Below the pieces are notes generated by a model. It worked only from the letters and a program-made list of their open reading frames with translations. It had not been told where the DNA came from and did not search any database. The position numbers and the translations under genes are program-made. From assembly GCF_002776695.1 (NCBI RefSeq), contig NZ_LFJC01000003.1, positions 4,327,971-4,391,970 on the forward strand: 64,000 nucleotides of DNA, given 5' to 3'. This stretch comes from Bradyrhizobium nitroreducens. Its GTDB lineage: Bacteria; Pseudomonadota; Alphaproteobacteria; Rhizobiales; Xanthobacteraceae. Shown here piece after piece: positions 42,597 to 51,115 of this stretch (within the stretch, counting starts at the first letter, position 1; each line of letters starts with the position of its first letter).

Positions 42597-43790
42597 CTAG
42601 GGGCCCAATCCCACTTCGAGACCAAACCCGTACTCCTCGGGTTCGTCTGTGTAGTCGCACCGGACGAAGTGCCTAGGCTTCGTTGCATCAATTATCCAGC
42701 CCCACGGAAATTGTCGCGACTGGGTGAAGCCTTCAAAATCACACTGAACGTTCGCAACGATCTGAGCCGTCTCGTTCGCAGCGGTGATTGCGGCCACGCA
42801 CTTGCCTGGATTTGCTTGGTTCGACGCAAATGTAAGGGCCTCGCCGTTCTTGTAAACGACGATCTCACTGCATGCCGCCTGTCCACCTTCGGGAGACGAG
42901 TAGCTCCCAAAAGGCAGCCAGCCACTAGCGCCAGCCTTCGAGTTAGCCTCCTTTGCACCATCGGCAATTCTCGCGTCTGCTTCAATGACGAGGGCGGTAT
43001 TGTTTCGCGCCAGAATATCAAATGCGGACAACACCGTCGACTTGGCTTCACCCGTCGATGTGACCTCGAAGCCTCGAAACTCATTGTAAGTCTTCATGTA
43101 CAAACGGCGCCCGAGTTGAAGATATGCCGGCTCATCCGCGATACTGCGAAACGAACCGAAGGAAAGCAGCGCGCCATTGCTGTATGCAAAGATATGATAA
43201 GCTGGGTTGATGCGAGCAGCAGTACTTATCAATAGGAATGGACCGGCCGTGACGAAGATGGACGGAATACCCGGAGCAAATGTTTGAAGGAGAGCATATC
43301 TAGGCCGCCAGCCCTTCCATTGAGTTTCTTTCAGGACCAGATGAACGGCCTCGGGATCTTGTCGGAATTCCGAACAGTCCTTGCCCTGCAGAGATCTGCG
43401 CGGAAATACCGTGAGCGCAAGGTCCGAAGCTTGCCCATCGCCGTCCAAGTCGATGATATTGTGCCAGGCGACGCATTGCCCCACGATCGAGAGATCCCGA
43501 ACGAGAACCCTGTCGATCAACCATGGACGCAACGTTCCACTGAGAAGGATTGCGCTCGACGTGCCCGAGAATACCTTCGGAAGCGTCGTTCCGAAAAACT
43601 CTGATCCGGTTATCGCAAACGTGGCTAGGGCAGACACGATCGTCGCAATACCGGCTGCAGCCACCAATCTTGCAGCAGTCCGCCGTATCATGCGGCGCAA
43701 TCTCGGACTACGAATGCGTGTGAGAAGAACGCTTCGCGTCTTTTGAATTGCCAGTTTGACAGTTAATTTCTGAGCCTCGCCGTTCGTCAT
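42597..43790 (-). CDS. Orphan membrane-anchored protein with DxDGDG motif
   Basis: A 397-residue protein. A basic N-terminus (about 50 residues) precedes one hydrophobic segment (LVAAAGIATIVSALATFAI), so most of the chain is probably extracytoplasmic. Around residue 120 is NIIDLDGDGQASDLALTVF, an FG-GAP/EF-hand-like Ca-binding loop. Later segments are aromatic and Cys-containing (ACSEIVVYKNGEAL, KCVAAI, VQCDFEGF, VRCDYTDEPEEYG). The ATG at 43790 has GGAGGGG five bases upstream; the longer frame begins with TTG. Base composition is clearly lower in GC than that of flanking genes. No family recognised. Confidence 0.65.
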   Translation of the reverse strand: MTNGEAQKLTVKLAIQKTRSVLLTRIRSPRLRRMIRRTAARLVAAAGIATIVSALATFAITGSEFFGTTLPKVFSGTSSAILLSGTLRPWLIDRVLVRDLSIVGQCVAWHNIIDLDGDGQASDLALTVFPRRSLQGKDCSEFRQDPEAVHLVLKETQWKGWRPRYALLQTFAPGIPSIFVTAGPFLLISTAARINPAYHIFAYSNGALLSFGSFRSIADEPAYLQLGRRLYMKTYNEFRGFEVTSTGEAKSTVLSAFDILARNNTALVIEADARIADGAKEANSKAGASGWLPFGSYSSPEGGQAACSEIVVYKNGEALTFASNQANPGKCVAAITAANETAQIVANVQCDFEGFTQSRQFPWGWIIDATKPRHFVRCDYTDEPEEYGFGLEVGLGP

Positions 43791-43964
43791 TGTCCCCTCC
43801 GGAACATAGTACGAATTGTCACTTACGAATTGACGCACAAGGCCAGAATGCAATCATCGCGGCGCCCGGCTGAGCGAAGCGGCACGCCCCCATGACCAGC
43901 GTCTTGCGGAAGACGTTCAGTCCCGCATTGAGAAGGCCATCATCGGCAGCATTGAAAAGGAGCA

Positions 43965-44939
43965 TCAAAGACTGTTGCAGCGCGCCTTGATCATGTTTTG
44001 CTGAGTGTCGCCAACTCCCTTAACAAAGTCGATCTCCTGGTACAGGGAGAGCGCCTTGCTCAAATACGTGCACGCCGAAGAACGGTCTCCCTGCACATAT
44101 CTGGCGTAGCTGTAGCCGCCGTAAGCACCGCCGAGGCCTCGCTTGTCGGTACTACCTCGGAACGCCTCAATCGATTTTGTGTAATACAACTCGGCGGTAC
44201 CGGCCGAACCTCTCTTGATATAGATGTCACCGAGCAACTTGTAATTCGCGCCCATTCCCGGGCGATTGCTTGACTTCTCATTGTGCTCGAGGCTCTTCTT
44301 AGCGTACACCTCGGCCATCTCATACGCATCTTTGCTGAAATAGAGCGTGCCGAGATTGTAATAGGCCGAGCTGATAATTCCTTGGTCGGGTATTCTTTGG
44401 CCGATCGATAGCTGCTTCTGCATCGACGTCTCGGCCTCCTGCAACCTACGTAGCGCGCGATACGCCTGACCTAGTCTGGAATAGGCCAGATGGTTGTCAG
44501 GGTCGCATTCGGTAACCCGGTTGCACGAACTGATCGCTGAGAGTGGATCTGATCGAGCGTCCTCAGCGCACTTGTTGATCACTTCCTGCGTGCAGATATT
44601 GCCGGGCAAGCTTTGTGAATGCCCCAGAATCTTCATCACGCAGCTCACATACAACGTGTACGCCTTTGAGCGCTCATTTTCCGGAAACAGGTTGAGAAAT
44701 TCTGGCGCGTTTTGAAGGGACATGCGACCTTGCGTACGTGTCCCCTCATAGAAACTCTTGATTGAACCAAGAAGATTTCCTTCCAACTTGACATTCATGC
44801 CTACGGCGCAGGTGCCCAACGCATTCATGAATTGCTCGGTACTTGGAGCGCTATTCTGTGCGGAAACCTCACGCACCATGCAGAGTCCGAGACACAGAAC
44901 GATGACTCCGAGGAGATTGCTTTCTGTTCGGGCCGTCAT
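43965..44939 (-). CDS. Secreted TPR protein
   Basis: A 324-residue protein with a signal sequence (LLGVIVLCLGLCMVREVSAQ) and a C-terminal array of TPR units from about residue 140 (HLAYSRLGQAYRALRRLQEA; SAYYNLGTLYFSKDAYEMAE; ANYKLLGDIYIKRGSAGTAE). The N-terminal 130 residues carry several Cys (GTCAVGMN, YVSCVMK, NICTQEVINKCAED, SSCNRVTECD). It overlaps the upstream small membrane gene (ATGA), and the orphan 42597-43790 lies 174 bases downstream on the same strand. Function unknown; it is likely a periplasmic scaffold. Confidence 0.72.
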   Translation of the reverse strand: MTARTESNLLGVIVLCLGLCMVREVSAQNSAPSTEQFMNALGTCAVGMNVKLEGNLLGSIKSFYEGTRTQGRMSLQNAPEFLNLFPENERSKAYTLYVSCVMKILGHSQSLPGNICTQEVINKCAEDARSDPLSAISSCNRVTECDPDNHLAYSRLGQAYRALRRLQEAETSMQKQLSIGQRIPDQGIISSAYYNLGTLYFSKDAYEMAEVYAKKSLEHNEKSSNRPGMGANYKLLGDIYIKRGSAGTAELYYTKSIEAFRGSTDKRGLGGAYGGYSYARYVQGDRSSACTYLSKALSLYQEIDFVKGVGDTQQNMIKARCNSL

Positions 44940-45130
44940 TTTGATGCGCCCCATACCGCGGACAGCGCTCCGACGAACGCGAACAGTATGTTCTTCAGGG
45001 CTTCTACTGCGACAGGTGTAAGCATCTCCTGGACATAGGGCCCAAGGGACGCAGCGCCCACAATCAACAACGAACAGAAGAGCAGCAATCCAGCGTACAG
45101 GCTCAACACGACCTTTTGTGCGGAATTCAT
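44936..45130 (-). CDS. Small two-helix membrane protein
   Basis: A 64-residue protein with two hydrophobic segments (VVLSLYAGLLLFCSLLIVGAA and ALKNILFAFVGALSAVWGA) joined by a short loop. The ATG at 45130 has AAGGGGG five bases upstream; the longer frame starts with TTG. Its stop overlaps the TPR gene start by four bases, so the two are coupled. Size and topology resemble holins or small effectors that insert in the membrane, but no family was recognised. Confidence 0.6.
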   Translation of the reverse strand: MNSAQKVVLSLYAGLLLFCSLLIVGAASLGPYVQEMLTPVAVEALKNILFAFVGALSAVWGASK

Positions 45131-45425
45131 GATGCCCCCTTGCAATGGCTCTATCGCCTAGGACACGTCGGCCTCAATATCAATTTTTATGAGTACTAGA
45201 AAATCGTGCAACTTTTGCTTGCGTTTGTCGAGAAAAAAATGGACCTCCCGAACTGGCGGTCAGCCTTGTTCTCTCTCCGCAAGCCCATGGGATGAGCTCT
45301 TGCGAAACCCATCGCCGGACGAGCGGCGCCGCATCCGGCAATCCTTGTTAGCTCGATCCGACCGTCAGGATAAAGCTTGATGGGTTTCGCTTCCGCTCTA
45401 CCCATCCTACGAGCTCCCTGATCGA
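45131..45425. repeat. Spacer with island-flanking repeat
   Basis: The right part (45296-45415; CTCTTGCGAAACCCATCGCC ... CTCTACCCATCCTACGAG) is a longer relative of 42264-42350 in the same orientation. The left part is AT-rich (about 45146-45235) and should hold the promoter for the leftward small-membrane/TPR genes. A 63-codon frame at 45189-45380 was not accepted. Confidence 0.6.
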
Positions 45426-45839
45426 TCAGGCCTTCTGCTTTGCCGCGACGTAGCGCGCGAAATTGTCGAGGATCGCCTGCCAGCCACTGCGCTGCTGCTC
45501 TTCCGAGTGCGTGGTTTCGCCATCGAACACCACGCGGACGACGACGCCGTTCGGGCCGGGCACGAACTCGACCTCGGCCTTGCGATCGCCGAACGAATAT
45601 TCGATCCGCTTGTGCTCGACGATCTTCGTGTAGGTGCCGGCGAAGTCGAAACCCATGCTGCCGTCCTTGGCCTCCATCCGGGACGAGAAGGCGCCGCCTT
45701 CCCGCAGATCGACCGTCGCTCTGGTCGTGTGCCAGTCGTCGGAGGCCGCGTTCCACTTCACGATGTCGGCGGGCGTCGTATAGGCATGCCAGACCCGATC
45801 GATGGGGGCTGCGACGCTGGTTTCGACGGTGATTCTCAT
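45426..45839 (-). CDS. SRPBCC/AHSA1-family protein
   Basis: A 137-residue START-like (AHSA1) protein: ITVETSVAAPIDRVWHAYTT at the N-terminus, GGAFSSRMEAKDGSMGFDFAG in the middle and the long C-terminal helix (RSGWQAILDNFARYVAAKQ). Such proteins bind hydrophobic ligands; none is indicated. The ATG at 45839 has GGAG eight bases upstream; ATG at 45845 is an alternative. Confidence 0.85.
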   Translation of the reverse strand: MRITVETSVAAPIDRVWHAYTTPADIVKWNAASDDWHTTRATVDLREGGAFSSRMEAKDGSMGFDFAGTYTKIVEHKRIEYSFGDRKAEVEFVPGPNGVVVRVVFDGETTHSEEQQRSGWQAILDNFARYVAAKQKA

Positions 45840-46031
45840 CGGCATTGCTCCAGTTCGATTTCGACGGCCCGAGGTGACATCGATTCACCCGACGGGATCC
45901 ATGCACCGCTCGTTCGGGACATGTCCATCCAAGGACGATCGAGACCCGTCGATGCCGACATGATCGAACCAGCAATGCGATAAAAAAAGGGCCATGGGGG
46001 AGGCGCGCGCCCCTCCGGCCCGCAGTCGGCG

Positions 46032-46562
46032 TCAGCAGATCTTTTGAAAACGCGCGCGCCACCGCGATGCCTTGATCGCCGGTAGCACGTAGCTTCTACC
46101 TTCGGCGGAGATCCTCAGATGCCGCCCGGACTCCAAAAGATCGAGGACGCGGTCTTCCAGCACGCGCCATTGGTCATCGGCAAGACCGGGATGACCAAGG
46201 TCCGCCTGGTTGAACATCGAGGTGCTCGGCGGGAACGACCCGGGACCGGCGTAGGTGAAGCCGGCGAAATCCATCTGCGTCTTGCCGTTGCCGATCGTGA
46301 TCGAGGCCTCGGTATGTTCCTGTGTCGGCGCGTTGCCCGGATAGACCGCATCCAGTTCGAAATGCGAACCGCAGCCGATGCGGAACACCGTCTTGCCGCG
46401 CGGGTCGGAAAAGACGAGCCATGGCCGATCCTGGCGGTCCATTCTGAACGTCCATGCGCCGCTCCACATCTCCTTCGACGGGCCGCCGGCCGCCGTTGCG
46501 GCAGACAATCCGAGCCACGTCAGGGCGACGACAAGTTGGAGCAGTCTTGCAGGGTTCGTCAT
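46032..46562 (-). CDS. Secreted hypothetical protein
   Basis: A 176-residue protein with a signal peptide (LLQLVVALTWLGLSAATAAG) and a mature part with WSGAWTFRMDRQDRPWLVF, FRIGCGSHFELDAVYPG and a C-terminal amphipathic region ending FQKIC. The two Cys could pair. No family recognised. It is 67 bases upstream (5') of the TPR gene ending at 46630 on the same strand? The latter begins at 47592 and is read first, so the two may share a transcript. Confidence 0.6.
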   Translation of the reverse strand: MTNPARLLQLVVALTWLGLSAATAAGGPSKEMWSGAWTFRMDRQDRPWLVFSDPRGKTVFRIGCGSHFELDAVYPGNAPTQEHTEASITIGNGKTQMDFAGFTYAGPGSFPPSTSMFNQADLGHPGLADDQWRVLEDRVLDLLESGRHLRISAEGRSYVLPAIKASRWRARFQKIC

Positions 46563-46629
46563 GGCCCCTCAACGCGATCCGCTGATGATCCTCAGACCAA
46601 GGACGTCTCGACCGGCCTGGCAGGCGTGC

Positions 46630-47592
46630 TCAGATCGGCTTTGTCTTCCCTCTGATTGCCATCGACCGTTTCAGGACTTGCTCGGCATCGGCATGGCGAC
46701 CTTGATTCTTGTAGACGTTGGCGAGGTTGTCCAGGACACCAGCAAGATCCGGATGATCGGGGCCGAAGGTCTTCTCGAAAATGGCCACCGACTGCTTGAA
46801 CAGCCGCTCGGCCTCGGCGTTGCGTCCCTGACGCCCATAAAGCGCCCCCAGATTGTTCAGCGCCTGCGCGATGTCGGGATGATCGGGGCCGTTCGCCTTC
46901 TCGGTCACGGCCATCGACCGCTTGAGCAGCCGCTCGGCATCGGCATCGCGATGCTGGTGGGTGTAGGTGTCGGCCAGATTGTTCAACAGCACCGTGGCTT
47001 CGGGATCGTCGGGGCCGAGCGCTTTCTCCAGCACGGCGAGGCCCCGCTCGAACAGCGGCTCGGCCTGGTCGTAGCGGCCCTGGCTGCTGTAGACCGCGCC
47101 GAGATTGCACAGCGGCAACACGATCGACGGATCGTCGGGGTCGAGCACCCTCTCATCGATGGCAATCGATCGCTTCAGGAGCGGCTCCGCTTCCGCGTAG
47201 CGTCTTTCCGCGCGATAGAGATCGCCGAGATTGTTCAGCACCATTGCGACTTCCGCGTGATCCGGACCGAGCGTCTTCTCGCGGATGGCCAGCGCGCGCT
47301 TGTACAGCGGCTCGGCAACGGCGTATTCGCCGAGATTGTGATGGATCGTGCCGAGATCGCTCAGCGGCATCGCGACGTGCGCATCGTCAGGGCCGAACTG
47401 CTTTTCGTGAAGGACCAGAGACTTCTGGGCCAGCGGCAGCGCTTCCATGTACTTCCCGGCCCGATAAAGCTCCTTCATCTGCCGTGTGAGCGCGTCCGTC
47501 TCGTCCTCTTCGGCATGGGATGACGCGCCGAACGCCAGGCTCAGGGCAAGCGCCGTGACCGCAACACAGATCGATGCCTTCAGAGCCTTCAT
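46630..47592 (-). CDS. Secreted kinesin-light-chain-type TPR protein
   Basis: A 320-residue exported protein. A signal peptide (ICVAVTALALSLAFGASSHAE) precedes six to seven 42-residue TPR units (LNNLGDLYRAERRYAEAEPL; LNNLADTYTHQHRDADAERL; LDNLANVYKNQGRHADAEQV) that fill the rest of the chain. The first unit (YRAGKYMEALPLAQKSLVL) closely parallels the start of the CHAT protein at 28975-31569, but there is no CHAT domain here. The ATG at 47592 has GGGAAGG upstream. Probable protein-binding scaffold in the periplasm. Confidence 0.82.
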   Translation of the reverse strand: MKALKASICVAVTALALSLAFGASSHAEEDETDALTRQMKELYRAGKYMEALPLAQKSLVLHEKQFGPDDAHVAMPLSDLGTIHHNLGEYAVAEPLYKRALAIREKTLGPDHAEVAMVLNNLGDLYRAERRYAEAEPLLKRSIAIDERVLDPDDPSIVLPLCNLGAVYSSQGRYDQAEPLFERGLAVLEKALGPDDPEATVLLNNLADTYTHQHRDADAERLLKRSMAVTEKANGPDHPDIAQALNNLGALYGRQGRNAEAERLFKQSVAIFEKTFGPDHPDLAGVLDNLANVYKNQGRHADAEQVLKRSMAIRGKTKPI

Positions 47593-47661
47593 CGCGCCTT
47601 CCCTCGTCGCTGACATCAGCGACTACGCGCCGTTGGTGCTCCCGGAAGCCGGATAGGTTCA

Positions 47662-47964
47662 ATGCAGCCGCTGTCCGTCGTGTTCGGCCTCGCCTATGGC
47701 GGCGTGATGCCGTTCCATGCGGTGCTGGTCCGCGAGTTCTTCGGCGCACGCATCATGGGCACCGTGTTCGGCGCGGTCTCGGCCTTTGCAAGTCTCGGCA
47801 TTGCGCTCGGGCCCTGGGCCGGCGGGCTCGTATTCGACAATTTCCAGCGCTACACGTGGCTGCAGGCCGGCTCCTTCGCGATCGGGCTTGCCGCCGTTGC
47901 AGTGGCGCTGAGCTTTCCGACCAGACGCAGGCCATCGCTGGACCTTGGCCGCGCTGCGGCGTGA
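47662..47964 (+). pseudogene. Fragment of an MFS transporter (C-terminal end)
   Basis: The 100-residue frame MQPLSVVFGLAYGGVMPFHA ... LGIALGPWAGGLVFD looks like the last three to four membrane helices of a major facilitator superfamily protein of about 400 residues. The region upstream is taken by a minus-strand TPR gene, so the N-terminal three quarters are missing. It is a deletion remnant; expression as a functional transporter is unlikely. Confidence 0.72.
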
Positions 47965-47990
47965 CGACGGAGCGGGCCGGCCGACGACCA

Positions 47991-49235
47991 TCACGGCACG
48001 GCCGTGCCGGGAACCGCGGCGGTGGGCGCGGCCTCGCGCGGCGCGCGACGGCCGTTCAGCAGCGCGCCGATGAAGGTGAAGCGCACCAGGAGTTGATAGC
48101 TCGCCAGCATCGGCAGAAGCGCCGCGACGAGGATGATCGCGAACTTCAACGGCCCGGGCCAGGCGAGCTGCGACACCGCGACCTGCAGCGCCATCACGAT
48201 CGGCATGTGGATCAGATAGAGCCAGTAGGAGGCGTCGGCGAGGTAACGCCTGATCGGGCTGAAGCCGGACATGAACCGGAGCGCGAGGCCGATGAAGGCG
48301 AAGGTCGAGATCCAGATCGCCGGCGCATACAGGATGGCGGCGACGAGCCTGAGCGTCTCGGCGCGGACCGGCAGCTTAGGCGCGCCCGGGGCTGAACTCA
48401 TCACACCCGATAGCACGAAGCTGGTCAGGATCAGGCCGAGCGCCGGCACGAGAGTCCACAGCCAGCGCCGCTCCAGGATCCGCAGCAGATCGATCTGCCG
48501 GTGCAACAGCCAGCCGACGCCGAAAGCCGTGCCGAAGCCGATCCAGGCCTGCGCGTTGGTGACGAACGATTGATCGGGCGTCCTCACGCCGACCGCACCA
48601 GCCCATCTCGGATCGAGGCTGAAGGCGATGCCGATCGGGATCGCCAGAATGAGCGGGGCCAGCGGGCTTTGCATGATCCCCGCGAACAGACGATCCAGCG
48701 CCATTCTCAGAGCACCTGATGCGTCGAGCCAAACGACGAGGCTGCGCAACAGAAGCGCGGCGACATAGAGCTCCAGCAACACATAGAGAAACCAGAAATG
48801 GGCGAGCGGGAAATTCGGCAGCACCGGCCAGTTGCGCATGGCGGGCGTCGGACCGCCATTCGGGAACCAGGATGCCCAGTTCACGACCACCGCCATGGCC
48901 GCGAACACGATGGGCCAGCCGATCACCAGCGGCAGGGCGATGCGCTGCAGCCGGTCCCCGACGAAGCCGCTCATCCCCCGGCGATGAAAGCTCATCCGGG
49001 CGAAGAAACCCGCCATCAGGAAGAAGGTGGTCATCCGGAAGACGTGGATGGAGAAGGACAGGAGCCCCACCGCGACGCTTGGATGGGTGTCCTGGATGAA
49101 CCAGAACCGGGGCGAGACGGGCACAAAGGACAACGCCGCGTGCAGGACGATGCCGAGCAGCAGGGCAAAGGCCCGGACCGCATCGAGCGCGTGCAATCGT
49201 TCGGACGCAGAATTGGCGGCGATCGGAGGGGACAT
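47991..49235 (-). CDS. Acyltransferase family 3 membrane protein (OpgC-like)
   Basis: A 414-residue protein with about ten hydrophobic segments. The acyltransferase-3 signature is present: LHALDAVRAFALLLGIVLHAALSF in the first helix region with the conserved His, FFLMAGFFARM, and the C-terminal YWLYLIHMPIVMALQ. The family O-acylates envelope sugars, for example succinyl groups on osmoregulated glucans by OpgC. The substrate is not determined. A minus-strand AraC regulator lies 78 bases upstream and may control it. Confidence 0.88.
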   Translation of the reverse strand: MSPPIAANSASERLHALDAVRAFALLLGIVLHAALSFVPVSPRFWFIQDTHPSVAVGLLSFSIHVFRMTTFFLMAGFFARMSFHRRGMSGFVGDRLQRIALPLVIGWPIVFAAMAVVVNWASWFPNGGPTPAMRNWPVLPNFPLAHFWFLYVLLELYVAALLLRSLVVWLDASGALRMALDRLFAGIMQSPLAPLILAIPIGIAFSLDPRWAGAVGVRTPDQSFVTNAQAWIGFGTAFGVGWLLHRQIDLLRILERRWLWTLVPALGLILTSFVLSGVMSSAPGAPKLPVRAETLRLVAAILYAPAIWISTFAFIGLALRFMSGFSPIRRYLADASYWLYLIHMPIVMALQVAVSQLAWPGPLKFAIILVAALLPMLASYQLLVRFTFIGALLNGRRAPREAAPTAAVPGTAVP

Positions 49236-49313
49236 GGTCAGGCTCGCTGATGAGGACTCGCCTCACAGCCTGCCCGATCACGCCCGCGCCTTCTCGCCGA
49301 ATCCGGAAATCGG

Positions 49314-50477
49314 CTAACCGATGTCCCGGCGCCGCTGGCCGATTTCCTGATCGCGCGCCGAGCCCGGTGCCGTTTGAGGCTGGGCCAGGGCGTCGCGCCG
49401 AAATTCGCTCGGGGTCATGCCCGTCTCGGCCTTGAAGGCGCGGTTGAACGGCCCGATCGACTGGAAGCCGGCATCCATGGCGATCGTCAGCACCGGGACC
49501 TCGCGCTGCGCCGGATCGGACAAGGCCGCCTTGGCGTCCTCGATGCGGTAATGATTGAGGAACGCATTGAAGTTGCGATAACCCAGTCCTTCGTTGATCG
49601 CCTGCCTGAGCCGATACTCGGGAACGTCAAACCGTGCCGCAAGTGTCCCGATCGCAAGGCCCTCCTGCCGGTAGATGCGCTCGACGGTCATCAGATGGTC
49701 GAGGCGGCGGAGCAGGAGGGGATCGACCACGATTCCGCCGGTCGTGGCACGATCGGCCCTCCGGGCTTGCGGGCTGAAGTCGCCGGGCGCGATCGCCGCC
49801 GTGGCGCCATTGGCCGTGACGGCCATGGGCGCAGCAAAAGTCCCCACGCCGGCCAGCATGGCCACCACGAACAGGCAGAGAGCGGTCGGAAAGCTCCCGG
49901 CTCCACCGGGGACGACGACCGGGATCGCCGCAAAGCCGGCGCCGGCCACCACCGCAATGAGCCCGACATTGATCGCAAGCATCGCCAGACGCAGCCGGCG
50001 CCGCCGCGCGACCAGATCGACCCGCCAGGTCTTGACGGTCTGGACCGCGGCTGCGACCGCCAGCACCAGGGTGATCAACGACAGGACCCGCCCCCCGGCC
50101 CCGGCCAAAGCGGGCCAGCGCGCCCAGCCCAGCGTGAGCACGAAGCCGAAGGCGACAATCGCCAGCCAGACCGCACCGTGCCATCGCTTCAGCACGAAAT
50201 CATCGTCGAACGCCGCACGCGCCCACAGCCAGAAGATTGCGGGTTGCGCCGACAAGACCGGCAACACCCACCACCAGCATGACTTGGGAAAGAACGGCGC
50301 GGTCGTGATGGCGTAGAACAAGCCGCCGGCAGACATGGCCATGCCCAGCAATGCCTGCTGGCTGGTCGCACGACGCAGCAGCGCCACGAGGATGATCAGC
50401 AGAAACACGCCGCTCGTCGCGCCGCGAAGCCCGAGATCGATCGCCGTGAGCCCCATCGCGGTCACACCTTGCACCAT
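49314..50477 (-). CDS. Membrane-integrated AraC-family regulator (seven TM segments)
   Basis: A 387-residue protein with seven hydrophobic segments in the first 220 residues (for example SGVFLLIILVALL, WLAIVAFGFVLTLGWA, CLFVVAMLAGVGTFA) followed by a cytoplasmic AraC DNA-binding domain (LAARFDVPEYRLRQAINEGL; IAMDAGFQSIGPFNRAFKAE; TGMTPSEFRRDAL). The DNA-binding domain fused to a membrane domain suggests direct sensing at the membrane. The ATG at 50477 has GGAG six bases upstream; ATG at 50456 is possible. It lies upstream of the acyltransferase gene on the same strand. Confidence 0.88.
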   Translation of the reverse strand: MVQGVTAMGLTAIDLGLRGATSGVFLLIILVALLRRATSQQALLGMAMSAGGLFYAITTAPFFPKSCWWWVLPVLSAQPAIFWLWARAAFDDDFVLKRWHGAVWLAIVAFGFVLTLGWARWPALAGAGGRVLSLITLVLAVAAAVQTVKTWRVDLVARRRRLRLAMLAINVGLIAVVAGAGFAAIPVVVPGGAGSFPTALCLFVVAMLAGVGTFAAPMAVTANGATAAIAPGDFSPQARRADRATTGGIVVDPLLLRRLDHLMTVERIYRQEGLAIGTLAARFDVPEYRLRQAINEGLGYRNFNAFLNHYRIEDAKAALSDPAQREVPVLTIAMDAGFQSIGPFNRAFKAETGMTPSEFRRDALAQPQTAPGSARDQEIGQRRRDIG

Positions 50478-50516
50478 GCGCTTCTCTCCGACGATCGCGG
50501 CTGATCCGAGCCAGAC

Positions 50517-50978
50517 TTATGGCGCGTCATCGAGCTCGCGCTCCATGACGATCGTACGTTCATCATTATGGTAACTGTCGCGCACTGTCCTGAACCCGAG
50601 CCGCGCATAGAAAGTCTCGGCGGTGACCGAGGACGAGAGCGTCAAGGCGGGAATGTTTCGCTCGCGCGCTATGCGCTCCACCTCCACCATCAGCCGCTTG
50701 CCGATGCCGCGGGCCTGAATATCGGGTGCCACGAAGACGGTACGGACGACGCTTCCATCGAGGCCCGCCGTTCCAACGACGCGGCTGTCGACGGTAGCGA
50801 CGAAGACCGTGCGCGTCCCGATCAGCTGCCTGACGGAGTCCGGACCAAAGCTGTGCGCGATCCTCTCGATGATCGCGTCCGTGTAGTCCCTTGCATTGGT
50901 CTCGCGCAGCGCCCGCAGGATCACCTCGCTGATGCCATCGGCGTCGTCTTCGCGGGCGGGCCGGATCGTGCACTCCAT
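50517..50978 (-). CDS. GNAT-family N-acetyltransferase
   Basis: A 153-residue acetyl-CoA-dependent acetyltransferase. The acetyl-CoA-binding motif A is VRTVFVAPDIQARGIGKRLM, with the pyrophosphate loop RGIGKR, and motif B is LTLSSSVTAETFYARLGFR. The ATG at 50978 is used because the GNAT fold begins at TIRPAREDD; an upstream frame to 51086 does not look like coding sequence. The acceptor substrate is unknown. It starts 137 bases from the divergent amidase gene. Confidence 0.85.
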   Translation of the reverse strand: MECTIRPAREDDADGISEVILRALRETNARDYTDAIIERIAHSFGPDSVRQLIGTRTVFVATVDSRVVGTAGLDGSVVRTVFVAPDIQARGIGKRLMVEVERIARERNIPALTLSSSVTAETFYARLGFRTVRDSYHNDERTIVMERELDDAP

Positions 50979-51115
50979 GGATCGCTCGTCTGAAGCCGCT
51001 GAAAGGACCGGAAGCTCACGTCTGCGCCGCGCCGATCGGTCCTCGGCTTGTCGTGCGACCAGGCCCAATGCTACCATTGGTAGCATCTTCGCAGCAAGCT
51101 GCCCGAGAGGACGCG

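Noticed and set aside
45189..45380. 63-codon plus-strand ORF
   Set aside because: It crosses the island-flanking repeat, has no ribosome binding site and no family-like segment.
42594..45415. Prophage or integrative element
   Set aside because: No integrase, transposase, tRNA or phage structural gene was seen, so only a repeat-bracketed AT-rich segment is claimed.
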